A stretch of DNA of 64,000 nt from Paracyclopina nana (Eukaryota > Arthropoda > Copepoda > Cyclopoida > Cyclopettidae). The DNA is taken from positions 6,956,501-7,020,500 of the forward strand of contig JAGUCH010000002.1 of NCBI GenBank assembly GCA_019096065.1, in the 5' to 3' direction. The notes under the pieces are model-generated. The model was not told where the DNA came from. It saw only the letters and a program-made list of their open reading frames with translations, and made no database searches. Below, piece by piece: positions 21,046-30,800 of this stretch (its first letter is position 1; each line of letters opens with the position of its first letter). The position numbers and the translations under genes were made by a program.

Positions 21046-24000
21046 TCAAAATGCCAAAGGAAGTAGCTATGCAAATGATCGAAATAAAAAGACAGCTAGA
21101 ACTTCCAAAAAAGTCAACGCAAAAATGCTTTAGAGTAGTCCCAGTCATAGTAACTAATGGCGACAAGCAAGTCACCACAAATATGGTACTAGACGAGGCC
21201 TCTAGCAATACTTTCATAAGCACAAGTCTATTTAAAGCACTAAATATAAAAGGCCAAAAGGTTCAATATGACGTGTCAACTATAAATGACAAAGTGCAAA
21301 GCATGAAAAGTTATAAGTGCAAAATTAACATAAAGCCAACGCTCGCAACTAAGCAAAACTTTGACATCAGCGCATATACGTCTGATGGCATCAATAAGCT
21401 CATAAAGTTGCCCAATTATGACAAGCTAAAGCGCAAGTTTTCATTCATGAAAGACATAGACTTTCCAAAGCTTCACAATGGCCCAGTTGAAATACTGCTA
21501 GGGATTAACTATCCGGCCTTACATACTAGCTTCAAGGACTTGTCTTCACCAAATCCGGACTCACCTCTCGTAAGGGAGACAGTTTTTGGCTTCACAGCCA
21601 CGTATTCCAATCCGGAATCATCGTCAAAAGACGGGACCACGCTACTGACTAGTCAAATCATAGAAAATGAATGCCCAGAACTAAAACAGATCATGTGCGC
21701 ATTATTTGATGATGACAGTCAGGGACTTCAACTAATTGACAGCTCTGAATTCCTCACTGCAGACGAAATTCGAGCTAAGAAAATAATACAAGACTCGATC
21801 CACACTAATGCCAAAGGCAATAAAGAGATGGATGTGCCGTGGTACTCATACCCAGATCCACCACCTCTTCCAAATAACTACTATCAAGTATATACCTTTG
21901 AAAAGAAGCATGAAGACAAGCTAATCGGCTTCTACATACCTCGAGTAATGGTGGTCAAACTTGACAGATTGACTATGAAAGTCAGAGTCTGCATGGATGC
22001 AGCCAGACCTTTTGGAAAAGACAAAGTCTCACTCAACTCACAAGTCATGACTGGCCAAAAGCTACAAGGCGATATTTGGTCAATATGGCTACGTTTCAGA
22101 ATGGGCCTAAAAGGTTATATAGCAGACGCTGAAAAAATGTTTCTAAACGTGCACTTAAGTGAAAAGGACAAGAAATTCCATAGACTAATTCATAGAGGAC
22201 AAGCTTATCAGTTTGAGTCCTGGGTCTTTGGAAATGCAGCCTCTCCTTACGCTGCTTTATATACTATGAAAGAAATCTCAAAAGAGGGCAAATTGCATCC
22301 TCTAACTGAGTATGTATTCAATGAATGCCTTTACATGGACGATATTTTGTTCAGCTGCGATGACACTAAAGATGCTCTCGCAGTTTATCATGATGTCAAA
22401 AACGTCCACGCCAAATCGAAAATGGTCTTCAAAAAGTGGGTCAGTAATGACAAAGACTTCATGGCCAAGCTTGAAAAAGAGGATTGGCATCCCACTTTTG
22501 ACTTGCAGTCCAAAACGCCCGATGTTAAAGCTCTGGGCATAAAGTGGATCTCAAGCAATGACACAATCCAATTCCAAGCTTTGAAGACAAAGCTTACAGA
22601 AAAAGACCAAAGTCTAATAACGAGACGCTACATAGCTTCAATAGTAGCTCAAATTTTCGATCCGCATGACTTGCTGGCCCCCTTCACACTTCGAGGTAGA
22701 CTAATCACCCAAGAAGTATGGGGCTTAAATGACACGCTAAAGCTGAATTGGGACGATAAACTGATCGATTACGAGTCTCAAGACGATCGCATCAGGCCAA
22801 TACTTGATGCATTTATGCAATTCACGAACGAAGCGACTAGAATTGATGAAATCATTCTTCCACGCTACGTTTCGATTCCGGATCATCAAATAATCCGGCG
22901 TGAACTTCACGCTTTCTGCGATGCTTCTAAAAAAGCTTACTGCGTAGCAGTTTACCTTCGCATAATCTATACAGACGAATACGGGGAACAAAAAGCTGAA
23001 GCCAATTTGATAACCGCTAAAAAGAAGCTTATCTCTTTTACTGGCCGATCAATTCCAAAAGCTGAATTGATGGGAGCAGTCTGCGCTGCTCAAATAGTGC
23101 CCAATGTTTTGAAAAACTTAAAACTAGTCAACTGCTCTATTAGCGACGAAAACGTCTTCTATTATTTGGATTCACAGTGCACTTTACAATGGATCAAATA
23201 CTGCTCAAGAAGACTTGAACAATTTATAGCAACGAGACTTTCGCTAATCAGACAAACAACGAGCAAAAGCCAATGGAACTATGTCAAAACTGACAAGAAT
23301 CCAGCAGACAAAGGCACTCGTAGCTTGTCATTAGACGAATTCATAAAAGACAAAACTCACTGGTTCAAAGGTTATAACCTAGATTCTCTTGATTATCAAA
23401 TCGATGACGAGAACTTATATGACATGCCAGATGAAGAAAAAGATGAGCTTAGAAGCTCTGTGGCCAGAATTTGCCTATTCAGCCACTTAAAACTCCGGAA
23501 TTATCATCCATCGATGTCATTTGACAAAATCCGGAATCTGTTTAAACTGGAAACGAAATGGGCTAAAAAACAGCCTGAAGATCTAACCTCTTTTATGAAT
23601 AAAAGACCCATATTGTATACAAATGAATTTGTAAAACGTCATTTTAATGACCTCGACAGTCTGCTCAAAATCACGAGTAACTTACTATGTATTAGAAAAG
23701 TACTGTCTGAAAAAGCTCTGGCAAATCCGGATGCCCCAGCTAATACTCAGAAACTCCGAGACGGCTTAAAGCTAAAGCAAAAGCAATACGAAAACAGAGT
23801 TTTTTACAAAAAGAAACTGGCACTTTCTTTCCTTATTCGCGAAGCGCAAAAAGAAGCGTTTCTGAGTATCAATTCTAATCTAAAGAAAGAATTGACTAGC
23901 TTTAAAGCAAAACTGGACGATGATGGCATCATAAGAGGAGACTCTAGAATTGATGACTTCAGCGCTATTTCAGTTTATCAAAAAAGACCGATTCTACTCG

Positions 24001-25154
24001 ATAAATCGAGCTACTTGACTTATCTAATAGCGAAAAACATACATGACACTAATCATGCATCGCTAAAAGAATCATTAGCTGAATTTTACAAATTCTTCCA
24101 TTGCTCGGGCTTACGAGTCATGTTGAAGAATATAATCAAAAAATGCTACGAATGCAAGCTCACAAAAGGTAAACCTTATCAAAGCCAAATAATGGCGAAG
24201 CTTCCGGACTCGAAATTTGACAAACTCCGGCTCTTTGAATCGATCGCAATTGACTTTGCAGGTCCTTTAAAGGTCATATTTGGCAGAGGTACGAAAAAGT
24301 ATTATCTACTGATCTTTGTCTGCTTACAGACTCATGCTTTTCACATGGAATTGTGCGAGAGTATGGCAACAGAACACGTATTAACAGCGTTCCAAAGGTT
24401 TGCAAGCAAACGTAGAATTCCAAAACTGGTCAGATCTGATAACGCTGCGCAATTCACAGCCACTAAAAACTTGGTCTTACCTGACATAGAAAGTCTTCAA
24501 TCCAAGTTAAACATTGAACAATGGGAATTCTCCCCGGTTTACAGCCCACAAAACAATGGGTTAGCTGAACGAATGGTTGGATTAGCAAAAGCCAGACTGC
24601 CATGTCTTCAATCCACAGAATTCACCCTGGACAGTCTTCTAACAAGCATTGACATGATCACTGACTTGATTAACAGTAGACCTGTAGAATACATAAATAC
24701 GAGTAAAATTGAAGGCATTTTATGCATTAATGACATACTTAAATGCGGCCTGAACTATGACGATAGTCTGCTCCATGTAAAAGCAGAAAACAAGTTTTCA
24801 GAGCTCTATCTGACAATTAGAGCACATATTGACGATTTTTGGTCTCAATGGATGAAAGCTGTCATTGATGAACTGAAAAAATATCCTAAATGGACTAAAT
24901 TTCGGGATGACCCGAAGGTGGGCGAAATTTGCATCTTAATGCCGACGTCCACTAGCAAAAAAGACTGGAAAAATCCAAGGTATGAGTGGAAATGGGGACG
25001 AATCCATTCGCTAATCAAAGACTCAGACGATGTCATTAGAAAATGCGAAGTCCTCATCGCCTCGGATCAAACCAAAACTGAAAAATATAAAATAAAACCT
25101 GCAAAGAGAGAAATATATTCAATTAGACAATTGATTCCACTTAATATTCTCTGA
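21006..25154 (+). CDS. pol: BEL/Pao Pol (protease, RT, RNase H, integrase)
   Basis: Pol is open in the -1 frame from 21006; the first ATG is at 21051. Domains in order: an aspartic protease with L-D-E-A-S-S (a variant of D-x-G-S); reverse transcriptase with V-R-V-C-M-D-A-A, D-A-E-K-M-F and Y-M-D-D; RNase H with F-C-D-A-S, E-L-M-G-A, Y-L-D-S-Q and N-P-A-D-K-G-T-R; an integrase HHCC zinc region (H-D-T-N-H ... C-Y-E-C) and a DDE core with A-I-D-F-A-G-P, R-S-D-N-A-A-Q-F and N-G-L-A-E-R. All catalytic acidic residues can be seen. About 1367 residues from the ATG. Expression is probably by frameshift as Gag-Pol. The Ala in place of Gly in the protease motif is unusual. Confidence 0.93.
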   Translation, partial: FFRSKPPVRDSNVVKMPKEVAMQMIEIKRQLELPKKSTQKCFRVVPVIVTNGDKQVTTNMVLDEASSNTFISTSLFKALNIKGQKVQYDVSTINDKVQSMKSYKCKINIKPTLATKQNFDISAYTSDGINKLIKLPNYDKLKRKFSFMKDIDFPKLHNGPVEILLGINYPALHTSFKDLSSPNPDSPLVRETVFGFTATYSNPESSSKDGTTLLTSQIIENECPELKQIMCALFDDDSQGLQLIDSSEFLTADEIRAKKIIQDSIHTNAKGNKEMDVPWYSYPDPPPLPNNYYQVYTFEKKHEDKLIGFYIPRVMVVKLDRLTMKVRVCMDAARPFGKDKVSLNSQVMTGQKLQGDIWSIWLRFRMGLKGYIADAEKMFLNVHLSEKDKKFHRLIHRGQAYQFESWVFGNAASPYAALYTMKEISKEGKLHPLTEYVFNECLYMDDILFSCDDTKDALAVYHDVKNVHAKSKMVFKKWVSNDKDFMAKLEKEDWHPTFDLQSKTPDVKALGIKWISSNDTIQFQALKTKLTEKDQSLITRRYIASIVAQIFDPHDLLAPFTLRGRLITQEVWGLNDTLKLNWDDKLIDYESQDDRIRPILDAFMQFTNEATRIDEIILPRYVSIPDHQIIRRELHAFCDASKKAYCVAVYLRIIYTDEYGEQKAEANLITAKKKLISFTGRSIPKAELMGAVCAAQIVPNVLKNLKLVNCSISDENVFYYLDSQCTLQWIKYCSRRLEQFIATRLSLIRQTTSKSQWNYVKTDKNPADKGTRSLSLDEFIKDKTHWFKGYNLDSLDYQIDDENLYDMPDEEKDELRSSVARICLFSHLKLRNYHPSMSFDKIRNLFKLETKWAKKQPEDLTSFMNKRPILYTNEFVKRHFNDLDSLLKITSNLLCIRKVLSEKALANPDAPANTQKLRDGLKLKQKQYENRVFYKKKLALSFLIREAQKEAFLSINSNLKKELTSFKAKLDDDGIIRGDSRIDDFSAISVYQKRPILLDKSSYLTYLIAKNIHDTNHASLKESLAEFYKFFHCSGLRVMLKNIIKKCYECKLTKGKPYQSQIMAKLPDSKFDKLRLFESIAIDFAGPLKVIFGRGTKKYYLLIFVCLQTHAFHMELCESMATEHVLTAFQRFASKRRIPKLVRSDNAAQFTATKNLVLPDIESLQSKLNIEQWEFSPVYSPQNNGLAERMVGLAKARLPCLQSTEFTLDSLLTSIDMITDLINSRPVEYINTSKIEGILCINDILKCGLNYDDSLLHVKAENKFSELYLTIRAHIDDFWSQWMKAVIDELKKYPKWTKFRDDPKVGEICILMPTSTSKKDWKNPRYEWKWGRIHSLIKDSDDVIRKCEVLIASDQTKTEKYKIKPAKREIYSIRQLIPLNIL

Positions 25155-25622
25155 AAACGCGGGGAATTACACAAAAAGTGTCCATTTAAGTTCTAAACGC
25201 GGGGAACTTTAAATTTGAAGACTGCGTGAATTCAAAACAAAACAAAGGACTCGGCATCAAGCTTAGAGTCAGAGTTGAAACCGAGTCTAAATGACGTCAC
25301 GAGTTATCGCAAAACTCGAGAATTGCGGGGAAGGCTAAACGGCGTTTCGCGCCGCGAACACCCGTAAACAAAGGAATTCTCACTTTTGCGAGTCAGCAAT
25401 CAAAATAAAGATCAAAATGCACCTAGAAAATCACGAGTTCAAGCTTAAGACAAGTGCAAATACTGACAAGACGTATAGATGAGATGCACGTAAGGTTGAG
25501 AATTCTCATTCTCGGTGAGGTATATAAAGCCCACGAGGCATCCACCCCGATCACTTCATGTATGAAATTCCACGGGTAACCCCAACGTCATCCCCCTCAC
25601 CAGTTAAAAAACTTTGCCAAAA
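25155..25622. other. Spacer between pol and ORF3 with PPT-like copies
   Basis: CGCGGGGAA-type purine motifs occur at about 25158-25166, 25198-25206 and 25325-25332. They resemble the AGCGGGGAA directly before the 3' LTR (27060-27068), which is the probable polypurine tract. The rest is low in obvious features until a TATA box near 25521. Confidence 0.6.
25521..25557 (+). promoter_or_regulatory. Candidate internal TATA promoter for ORF3
   Basis: TATATAAAG at 25521-25529 lies about 30 bp before an initiator-like GATCACTTC (25549-25557), the usual spacing. ORF3 starts about 70 bp further on. This would give ORF3 its own mRNA independent of the LTR. Confidence 0.5.
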
Positions 25623-27041
25623 ATGGCTCACCAAGCGGCTGTGGTCAAGAGACCTGCTTTTGAACATAAGTTCAACAAGCCTCACTTCTTTCATGAGTTG
25701 AAGACCAAGGGCATTGGCATCGCTGAAGTCCTACTCAATCCAAAAGACCGGATTCTAGGCGCCAAGACTCAAGAAGGTCATATCAAGAAGGTCCCCATCG
25801 AACACCTCAAAAAGAGGCTGGATTGGACTAACTTGGACAGTCTTCGGCTCCTCCACCTTAGCAGGGGTGAAGTATACGAGGCTGTGAACGTCTATAAGGA
25901 CTTGGCTATGGCATTTGAAACGGCACTGTATGACTCAAATATCCCCTCCCCGTATTCCACCTACAAAGCTCTGCAAACAGAGGAAACTCGTAGGTTGGCT
26001 CGCCGCAATCATTTAGAGCTCCAAAGGGAGATAAACGGCATTGATGATTTAATAAACGGTGTAAACACCATGCCTGCACCAGCAGCTCCTCGTAATGATC
26101 GCAAACGATCGCATCGCAGTTCAACTCCCACCTCAGCTAGAGCTAGAGGAGACGAGATGACTTCGAACTTCCCACTTTCTGTAACGTTTAGGGATCCAAG
26201 GACTGACCCAAAAGGGTTGTCCAGCACTATAACTAGTGACAAATTGATCCTCGTGTCCGTAAATGCCCTAAGCAGGGTTGTGGATCGAAATCCACACATT
26301 TCAATGGACGATTTTTTCAGGCATAACAATGACTTTGTTAGGCCAGACCGAAAATGGGAATTACGTAAACGTGAAGCTGATTTTGTAGCTTACCTAAGAA
26401 GGAGCCCTGGCATTCAAACCCCGTCTTCATCAATAGCTTCGGCTTCCTCATCAGGAGCAGCTTCGATGGCAGGCTCAGACGAGTCGTATCGGCCCAGTGG
26501 CAGTGGAGAAAGCTCCATGTCCTCGTCGACTACCTCCCTGGAACCAGGTTCTGAGCCATCGATGACATCCGGATCCACAACTGATCCAGACTCGGCCCCC
26601 GCTTCAGATCTGGAAGAGATGAAAAAGAAGATTCTACCTTTCGCCCAGATCATGCTTAAGGTAGAAGACTCACCTTCAACTACGGCTACCTCGACTTCGG
26701 CCTCGACTTCGGCCTCGACTTCGGCCTCGACTTCGGCTTCGACTTCGGCCTCGACTTCGGCCAACGCTCCGCACACGATTTCGCTTATCGATCTGGAAAA
26801 TGGCCTCCAGCAACCCGCTTTGAAGCAGTTTAAAGTCGCCAACGAATTGATTCCGCCGCCGGAAATTAAGCCAGAAGTCATCACGCAACCTCCCTCGGCT
26901 CGGCCTTCAACCCCAATTCCGGTCCAGCAAGCCCTGACCTTCCCAGTGGGGAATGTTGAAGACTTACTTCGACGAGAGGAAGGTGAAGTTGACGTGGATT
27001 ACGAAATGGACGAAGAATTGTTACGGGAAAATGACGAGTAA
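25623..27041 (+). CDS. Third ORF of the BEL/Pao element, unknown function
   Basis: A 472-residue ORF from the ATG at 25623 occupies the place where an env would lie, but no signal peptide or membrane segment is seen. The first ~130 residues are basic/helical (P-K-D-R-I-L-G-A-K, L-K-K-R-L-D-W). A patch R-K-R-S-H-R-S-S follows. The middle is a folded-looking segment (F-P-L-S-V-T-F-R-D-P-R ... W-E-L-R-K-R-E-A-D-F). Then comes a long Ser/Thr-rich stretch with T-S-A-S repeats and an acidic tail (E-G-E-V-D-V-D-Y-E-M-D). Codon use looks like a genuine ORF. It is not recognised as any family and could be a nuclear or nucleic-acid-associated accessory protein. Confidence 0.75.
   Translation: MAHQAAVVKRPAFEHKFNKPHFFHELKTKGIGIAEVLLNPKDRILGAKTQEGHIKKVPIEHLKKRLDWTNLDSLRLLHLSRGEVYEAVNVYKDLAMAFETALYDSNIPSPYSTYKALQTEETRRLARRNHLELQREINGIDDLINGVNTMPAPAAPRNDRKRSHRSSTPTSARARGDEMTSNFPLSVTFRDPRTDPKGLSSTITSDKLILVSVNALSRVVDRNPHISMDDFFRHNNDFVRPDRKWELRKREADFVAYLRRSPGIQTPSSSIASASSSGAASMAGSDESYRPSGSGESSMSSSTTSLEPGSEPSMTSGSTTDPDSAPASDLEEMKKKILPFAQIMLKVEDSPSTTATSTSASTSASTSASTSASTSASTSANAPHTISLIDLENGLQQPALKQFKVANELIPPPEIKPEVITQPPSARPSTPIPVQQALTFPVGNVEDLLRREEGEVDVDYEMDEELLRENDE
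26690..26762 (+). repeat. 12-bp minisatellite (ACTTCGGCCTCG)n inside ORF3
   Basis: About six tandem copies encode the T-S-A-S repeat. The unit length is a multiple of three, so copy-number change keeps the frame. Confidence 0.85.
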
Positions 27042-27059
27042 ATGTAAGGCCCTTCATTT

Positions 27060-27068
27060 AGCGGGGAA
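27060..27068 (+). promoter_or_regulatory. Polypurine tract
   Basis: AGCGGGGAA abuts the first base of the 3' LTR, the expected site for plus-strand priming. Confidence 0.65.
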
Positions 27069-27270
27069 TGTTTGAATTTTCCCGCTCCCTCCCCCATATA
27101 TCAAACTTGTCAGCTGACGCTCAATAAAAGATCAGTTACATTCCACCTTTCCATCCAACAAGTTGTTCATCACGAGATTTATTCTTCGGTTACAAACTTA
27201 TAAGTATTACTTCGTAAAGTCATCGGCAATTTTCTCCAAGGACTAGTATCCGGGTAGCAAATTGCTTACA
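27069..27270 (+). repeat. 3' LTR of the BEL/Pao element
   Basis: This 202-bp copy matches the 5' LTR base for base on inspection and is followed by the target duplication GATAG. Confidence 0.93.
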
Positions 27271-27275
27271 GATAG

Positions 27276-27813
27276 TAAGTGGCTCTTGCCGATTTTGGCT
27301 ATTCTAAACAAAAGACGGTGATTTTTGGTTGAGAAGCTCTCGTCCTGACTATGAATACTACAAGTCTAAACCTAGGGAAACATTCAGCGAGTGCTGCCAG
27401 ATGCGTCGATTTTACGCCGCAGTTGCTGCTTTTGCGGCTGCAGCGGCGTAATTTAAAATTGCAGCGACCTTTCTGGAAAATGCCCGGAAAAGCTAAAATA
27501 CGGCTAATTTTTTGACGAGTTTGTGGCGGTTTTTGAGGTGCATGAGACATTTGGTTAACAAATTCATCGGCGTTTTTTAAGCAAATTTACCAAAAACCGG
27601 CTATTATGGCCAAATTTTCGATTTCGCCAATCCGGACTAATTTTGAGTAAAATGCGGCGTCTTCTCATGAAAAAATCTGGCAACAGTTCACTCAACTTTA
27701 CTCTAAATAGGGAAAGTGCAGAAGTGGCGAAGTGGCGGATTCTGAAGTCTGCGGCGTTTAGGAAAAGCTGCTCAACATTTGTGGTGAAGTGACATGAGGT
27801 AGACAGACTCAAG
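27276..27813. other. DCTN1 upstream region
   Basis: About 540 bp between the retrotransposon and the DCTN1 ATG. It is moderately GC-rich ('gccgc' and 'gcggcg' phrases), with no clear TATA box. No other feature is seen. Confidence 0.5.
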
Positions 27814-30800
27814 ATGGCGACCTATAAAATTGGCCAAAGAGTTCATGTGCGAGAAAAGGGCGTCGATGGAGTGGTAGCCTACATTGGAACAACTGATTTC
27901 GCACCTGGTCTTTGGGTGGGAATTGTTCTTGATGAGCCTAAAGGAAAAAATGATGGATCTGTTCAAGGGAGGGCTTACTTTGAATGCGAAGACAAACATG
28001 GTAAAGAACGCGATTTTTTGACAAATGCCTTCATTTTACTGAAGCATGTTTTAGGAATGTTTGTACGTCAATCTCAACTTTCACTGATTGCGGACATCGC
28101 CGAGGATTCAGCAACTAGGCAAACGAAGACAGCCACTCCTAGCCCCAAGGGCTTGAGCCCTAAGTCGCCTAATGAGCCCTCGACGGGAATCAAGCGTCCA
28201 GGAATTCCCACATCCTCGGGAGCTGTAGCAGGCGCTGTAAAGAGTAGACTGCCTACTCCAGGATCTGGACCAACTAGCGGGCGTAGTCCCTCGTTCACTA
28301 ACTTAAAGCTTAAAGAGCGATCCAGTTTGTCAGGTTCACAACAGTCTGGTAAGGAGTTTTTCTAGCTTTTTATTTGCTTGTGAAATTAGTTAATTTGTTT
28401 GAATAGGGCTGCAAAGAGAGCGATCTTTTGTGGAAACCAACTTTGTAGAGACATTGAAGCAGCCCCAGATCCATGTTCAGACTCCACAAAGAGTCATGGG
28501 CAGTACTAGCGCAGCATCTCCTGCTTCGGCCTCAAGCCCCGCCGTGGCAGCAGCTACACAAAAGATGGCAGAAAGGCTTGAAGAAAAAGCAGCAAACATT
28601 GCTCAAGGGCAAGAGCTGATGAAGGCCAAGGATGAAATTGTAGACTTGACTGAGAAGCTGGAGACATTGAAGCTGAAAAGAGCCAAAGACCAAGAGAAAA
28701 TCAAAGAGTACGAGAAGGTTCGCTTTCAGTATGAGCAAATGGTTGAATTCAAGGCCAGAATAATGGAGGCTCAAAGTGCTCTCCAAAAAGAGCTGCAAAA
28801 GGCAAAACATGACGCCAAAGAAGCCATTGAGGCCAGAGAAGCTCATGCAGAGGAGATGGCCGAACTCTCTGAAACTGTGGAAATGATAACTCTTGACAAA
28901 GAGATGGCCGAGGAGAGAGCGGAAACCTTACAATTGGAGTTGGAGGCTGCAAAAGAGAAGATAGAAGAATTGACGCTAGATTTAGATATCATCAAGACAG
29001 AAATGGGAGATGAAGCCAAAGCAGCAGGAGAGGTTGGAGTGACCAATTACGAGGTGAAGCAGCTACAAGCACAAAATGAAAAGCTTAGGGAGACGCTAGT
29101 GAGAATGAGAGATTTGTCTGCTCACGAAAAAAGTGAAACCATCAAGTTGGCAAAGGATGTTGAAGAATTAAAGTCTCGCAATGCAGAGCTCACCAAATCA
29201 TATGAAAAGTTCAAAGCCGAAAACTCAACTTTAGAGTCGACAATCAGTGAACTTCAAGAGCAAGTTGATGCAGCATTGGGCGCTGAAGAAATGGTGGAAA
29301 ATCTGACAGCTAAATGTCTTGACATGGAGGACAAGTACAATTTGATGCTCGAGGAGAAGCTTGATCTGGAAAAATTGCACGAGATGGATGAGGAGTTGCA
29401 GGAAAATGCCAGAGAGCTCGAGCTCGAGCTGAGAGAAGACATCGATCTAGCTAATGGAAAGATAAGAGAGTTGGAGAGGGCTCGTGAAGTTGCGTTTGAA
29501 GTTATCACAGATCATGAAAATACCATCAATAAGTTTAGAGACTTGGTGAGCAAAGTTCAAGAGCAGAATGCTGAACTGAGGATGGCACTGGAAACGAAAA
29601 AGCCGGACTCTACATCGGCTATGGAAATGATTGATTTTAAGAAAATGATGGTTGACACCAAAGCCTTTTCACGAGCCATTGACATGGAGTTGAGGCAGTG
29701 CGAGATTGACCAAGCTAATTTGCATGTCAAATATCTGAACTGGTATATGAGCGACTCCTTCATGGCAAGAGGGGGAGACAACGAAGCTATTCTTGTGCTC
29801 TTAATGGTGCCGCGAATGCTATGGAAAGTTGGCATACTATCCAGTCAAATCAAGGATAAATTCGTAGCAGTTGAAATTACCAAAGCCACCGTGCGTAAAG
29901 GACACAGTGTTGAGCAGTTCACTTTTGGGAGTCACATGGGCCATAAGCTTGCTTGTCTTGAAACTGTACTCAATCAGTTTGACATGGCATTGAAATCTTG
30001 CTCCCCTGAAGTGTTCCTCAAAATGGGCACTCTGTATCCTGAAATTTCGGCTCAGGAGCGAGCCGTTGACTTTTACATCGAGCTCTTGCGAAAAGACCAA
30101 CTGGATGAAAATGTTCCCTTGGAAACCATTGAGAAGTGCTTGTCGTACTTCCAGCAAATCTATTCGCTACATTTGGGGCAGAGTGAAGAGCTGCTTCATC
30201 ATGCTCAGATCCTGTCTGATAATTTGAAATCGTACTATGCTGCATCGGACTGTCTCAGTCAATTGATTTCAATGATTAAAGAGCTGCTATCTCCAAACGC
30301 TGGGGATTCTGAAGTGGTAGCAATTTTAAAAGAAACCGAGGCGAATTGTTCAGAGCTGAAAAACTTGGTTAAAGCCATGAAAAGAAGAGTTCCAGCCAAC
30401 AGTGGCTTTGACTTGTCTCCAACAGAGCCACTGATCCTTTTTGATGCCCATGTTCTTGACACTTTGAACAACTGCAACAAAAACTTGACGTTGATGGTGA
30501 AGACATTTTATAGCGTGAGCCGGCAAGGTCTTCAACAGATCGTTCTGCAACCAGACCCTGACTCAGGTAAATAATCCAAAGATTCACATTGATCCATTTT
30601 TCTGATTGTCTTTTGTTGTAGGCATCCCGCCATTTAAGCTTTTGGAGCACTTGAACCATGCCATCGATCAGGTGTACGATGCCAACGAGACTGGTGTTGA
30701 CAATATCAGACAATCTCTCAGTGAGGCTCTTCAAGGCATCACTAACATGAACAAAGCTTTGCAAGATGGCGAGTGGGACTCAAACAAGGTCATCACTAGG

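Larger units (their letters stand above)
17520..27270 (+). mobile_element. Full-length BEL/Pao LTR retrotransposon, 9.75 kb
   Basis: The element is bounded by two 202-bp LTRs (TG...CA) that read identical, and flanked by a 5-bp duplication GATAG (17515-17519 and 27271-27275). It contains a primer-binding site, a structured 5' leader, gag, pol with protease, reverse transcriptase, RNase H and integrase, and an extra downstream ORF. The domain order PR-RT-RH-IN and RT wording place it in BEL/Pao. Identical LTRs and unbroken ORFs indicate very recent insertion into the spacer between NUP107 and DCTN1. Pre-insertion spacing between those genes was about 0.6 kb. Confidence 0.95.

Noticed and set aside
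25614-27041. ORF3 as an envelope protein
   Set aside because: No signal peptide, membrane anchor, cysteine pattern or furin site is visible.
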